Assembly (NCBI RefSeq): GCF_000330505.1
Contig: NW_004443576.1
Location: 40,923-57,432, forward strand
Origin: Entamoeba invadens IP1
Taxonomy: Eukaryota; Evosea; Mastigamoebida; Endamoebidae
Reading direction: 5' to 3'
Length of the DNA stretch: 16,510 bases
The notes below the pieces were generated by a model. That model was not told the DNA's origin and searched no databases. It saw nothing but the letters and a program-made list of their open reading frames with translations. Each line of letters opens with the position of its first letter. Position 1 is the stretch's first letter. Position numbers and translations under genes: made by a program. This document shows, piece after piece, positions 14,929-16,510 of the stretch.

Positions 14929-15425
14929 AAATAACCAATTCGTTTTTACTCAAATTTTGTTGAAATTTTATAAAATAATTTATTTAACATTGATAATTAC
15001 AATTTAACAAACATCTTAATTAGTAATAATAAAATTAACTATTTATAGTAATATATATTTATTCCCGTTTTTTATTTTTTGTTTTACAAAAGGTTATTAT
15101 AAAAAACTAAAAATATTAACATTATATTATTTGCCATTTAAAATTTATTACATAGCATACTCACCTTTTTAATTTTTTAATTGTAAATATTTTTGAATTA
15201 AATATATAACATCATCTTTCGTTGTTTTAGTTGTTTTTCAAAACAAAAAATGAAGTTTTTATCCCATGGATAAATAATAATAAAAAACAATAACAAAAAA
15301 CAAAGAGTTATTATGATAATAATTATTAAGTGGCAAACAATATCTTTTTATTATATTCAAATTACACCATATCTTATAAATTGTAATACACCCCTTCCAA
15401 AAAATATAAAACTAAAAAATAAACA
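14929..15425. other. Intergenic region after the family B array
   Basis: About 500 bp of AT-rich DNA between copy 7 and the Cys-rich gene. The first 45 bp still resemble the 3' flanks of copies 5 and 6. A TATA-like AAATATAAAAC lies at about 15402-15412, just before the ATG at 15426. No gene or remnant of another family B copy was recognised. Confidence 0.5.
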
Positions 15426-15626
15426 ATGGATGCTAAAGAATCCACAACCCTTTGTCAGTATTGCCACAACATAGAGAACAACAGATGTCAATGTTGTGGT
15501 GACTTTTTATGTGACACTTGTGGCAGAGACTCTTCTGGGAAAATTCGTTCATACACACAGTATTGCAACTGTTGTGGAGATTCAATGCCGTGTTGTACGA
15601 GAGTGGGACACTTCAATGATGATTAA
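15426..15626 (+). CDS. Small cysteine-rich, probably zinc-binding protein
   Basis: A 66-residue protein with 12 cysteines (10, 13, 21, 23, 24, 29, 32, 47, 49, 50, 56, 57) plus histidines 14 and 62. There is no signal peptide, so it should be cytosolic or nuclear, where such cysteines usually bind zinc. The spacing CxxC...CQCCGDFLCDTC, then CNCCGDSMPCC, shows an internal repeat of C-x-C-C-G-D followed by more cysteines, which suggests two similar metal-binding knuckles. The first half is reminiscent of B-box/RING-type treble-clef zinc fingers, but I do not recognise the family, and a metallothionein-like role is another option. The ATG follows a TATA-like box with a short A-rich leader. The stop TAA is embedded in a hairpin. 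Codon and cysteine content argue that the short frame is real. Confidence 0.75.
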   Translation: MDAKESTTLCQYCHNIENNRCQCCGDFLCDTCGRDSSGKIRSYTQYCNCCGDSMPCCTRVGHFNDD

Positions 15627-15647
15627 AGCACTTATTAAGTGTTTAAT
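15622..15647 (+). terminator. Hairpin overlapping the stop codon of the Cys-rich gene
   Basis: The left arm ATTAAA-(G)-CACTTA (15622-15634) pairs with TAAGTG-TTTAAT (15636-15647), leaving one bulged G and a very tight loop that would open by a base pair or two. The stop codon TAA (15624-15626) lies in the left arm. It could act in mRNA 3'-end formation or stability. The role is inferred; the pairing is seen directly. Confidence 0.4.
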
Positions 15648-16510
15648 AATTCATTGTGTGTTTAGGTGTTAATTGCATAACAATTTTTATTTAATGAATG
15701 CCGTTTTTGTATTCAACATTTTAAAACAAAATAATGTAAATGTATTTTGTTGAATTATAAATAAAGTTTATTATTGCTTGTATTTATATTGTTTCCTACT
15801 AATAAATACATTTAAGTTTGTGTTTCGTATTTTATAGTTAACAATTTTAAAACTTAAATAGAACCCAAATGTGTATTTAATTGAAAAGTTATAATACAAA
15901 GTTTAATTTTTTATTTTTATATTTACTTTTTAATTAAAAACATTTTAATTTTTGAGAATAGTTCATACAAAAATGGTTTCTGTTTGTAAAAATATATTAA
16001 AAGATATATTTTTTTAAAACTTCAAATAAAAATTTTAATATTATTTTATTAATTCAAATAATTAATTTATTCAGTTTTTAGAACAAAAATTCACTCGTAA
16101 TTTGGTGGTTTTTATTATTAAAATATGAATGTTTATATTAATAATAAATTTTCAAATATATAATATATTTAATAATTGTTTTTATTATTAATTTTGATTA
16201 TTATGAATGATAATTATATTATAATTAATTATAAATTGTTATCTAATTAAACGTTAATTTTAAAATCTGTGATACTTCTATCAATAAGTTCAATATATTT
16301 GTTTAAACAATTATACGATACAACAATTAAAAACACAAACTTTTATTTTCTCAATAAAAATTTATTTACTATTTTTTTAAAACTAAACCGAATTTTTGTT
16401 TTATTATTGTTATTAAAATTTTATTGATAATTTCAAATAAAAAATTACTTCTGGAGTATATTAACTAATTTTAATTAATTATATTATAATTATAGTACTT
16501 GAACTTATTC
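15648..16510. other. AT-rich right-hand flank without a recognisable gene
   Basis: About 860 bp to the window edge. It is dominated by A/T runs and TTAAT/ATTAAT motifs, with no open frame of protein-like composition, no tRNA-like cloverleaf and no repeat shared with the arrays. The first 150 bp probably contain the 3' end of the Cys-rich gene (AATAAA at about 15760). Confidence 0.45.

Larger units (their letters stand above)
14407..14975 (+). repeat. Tandem duplication unit 3 (promoter, copy 7, partial 3' flank)
   Basis: The third unit includes the -90 block, copy 7 and the first part of the 3' flank (AATAACCAATTCGTTTTTACTCAAATTTTG). Similarity then fades, and the GATCAGCT segment is not found. 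The array therefore ends here; the end coordinate is approximate. Confidence 0.6.

Overview
The window is AT-rich nuclear DNA from a eukaryotic protist, most likely an Entamoeba species (E. invadens or a relative; the species is an inference). Three things point there. One gene encodes a complete transmembrane kinase with a CXXC-rich ectodomain, an architecture expanded in Entamoeba. The genes are compact and appear intronless, with TATA-like boxes about 30 bp before the ATG and initiator-like AAATTCA next to several ATGs, so 5' leaders are very short. The standard genetic code is used, with TAA, TAG and TGA all serving as stops. No prokaryotic features, tRNA, rRNA or recognisable transposon were seen.

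Layout. 281-3622 (minus) is a receptor-like transmembrane kinase with signal peptide, long Cys-rich ectodomain, one TM helix, a juxtamembrane beta domain and an intact TKL-type kinase domain. A divergent AT-rich region of about 1.1 kb follows. All other genes are on the plus strand. Family A (4751-9055) is four tandem paralogues encoding secreted, helix-rich proteins that I do not recognise; they share a core but have different low-complexity C-terminal tails (Pro-rich/PIYE, basic Ser-rich, RPLPETP/PIYDE, Arg-rich repeats). Family B (9579-14928) is seven tandem paralogues of 143-144 residues with signal peptides, four conserved cysteines and the outline of an ML (MD-2/NPC2-like lipid-recognition) domain. 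15426-15626 is a 66-residue cysteine-rich protein without a signal peptide. The last 880 bp hold no gene that I can see.

How it may fit together. Eleven of thirteen genes are predicted secreted proteins of two unrelated families, lying head to head with a receptor kinase. The family B array shows graded divergence: copy 1 is most distant, copies 2-3 form a pair, copy 4 leads to 5-7, and copies 5-7 are recent duplicates of a 749-777 bp unit that carries its own promoter block at exactly -90 and its 3' flank. I read this as a fast-evolving secretome locus. The most interesting points are the lineage-expanded ML-like family, with an invariant EYYWG core and changes clustered in one disulphide loop, and the SH3-, tyrosine- and 14-3-3-like short motifs in the tails of the supposedly secreted family A. 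Functional links between the kinase and the secreted proteins are speculation from position alone.

Three open frames begin at TTG rather than ATG (the kinase, family A copy 4 and family B copy 2). I moved their starts to the first in-frame ATG, which in each case also gives a cleaner signal peptide.
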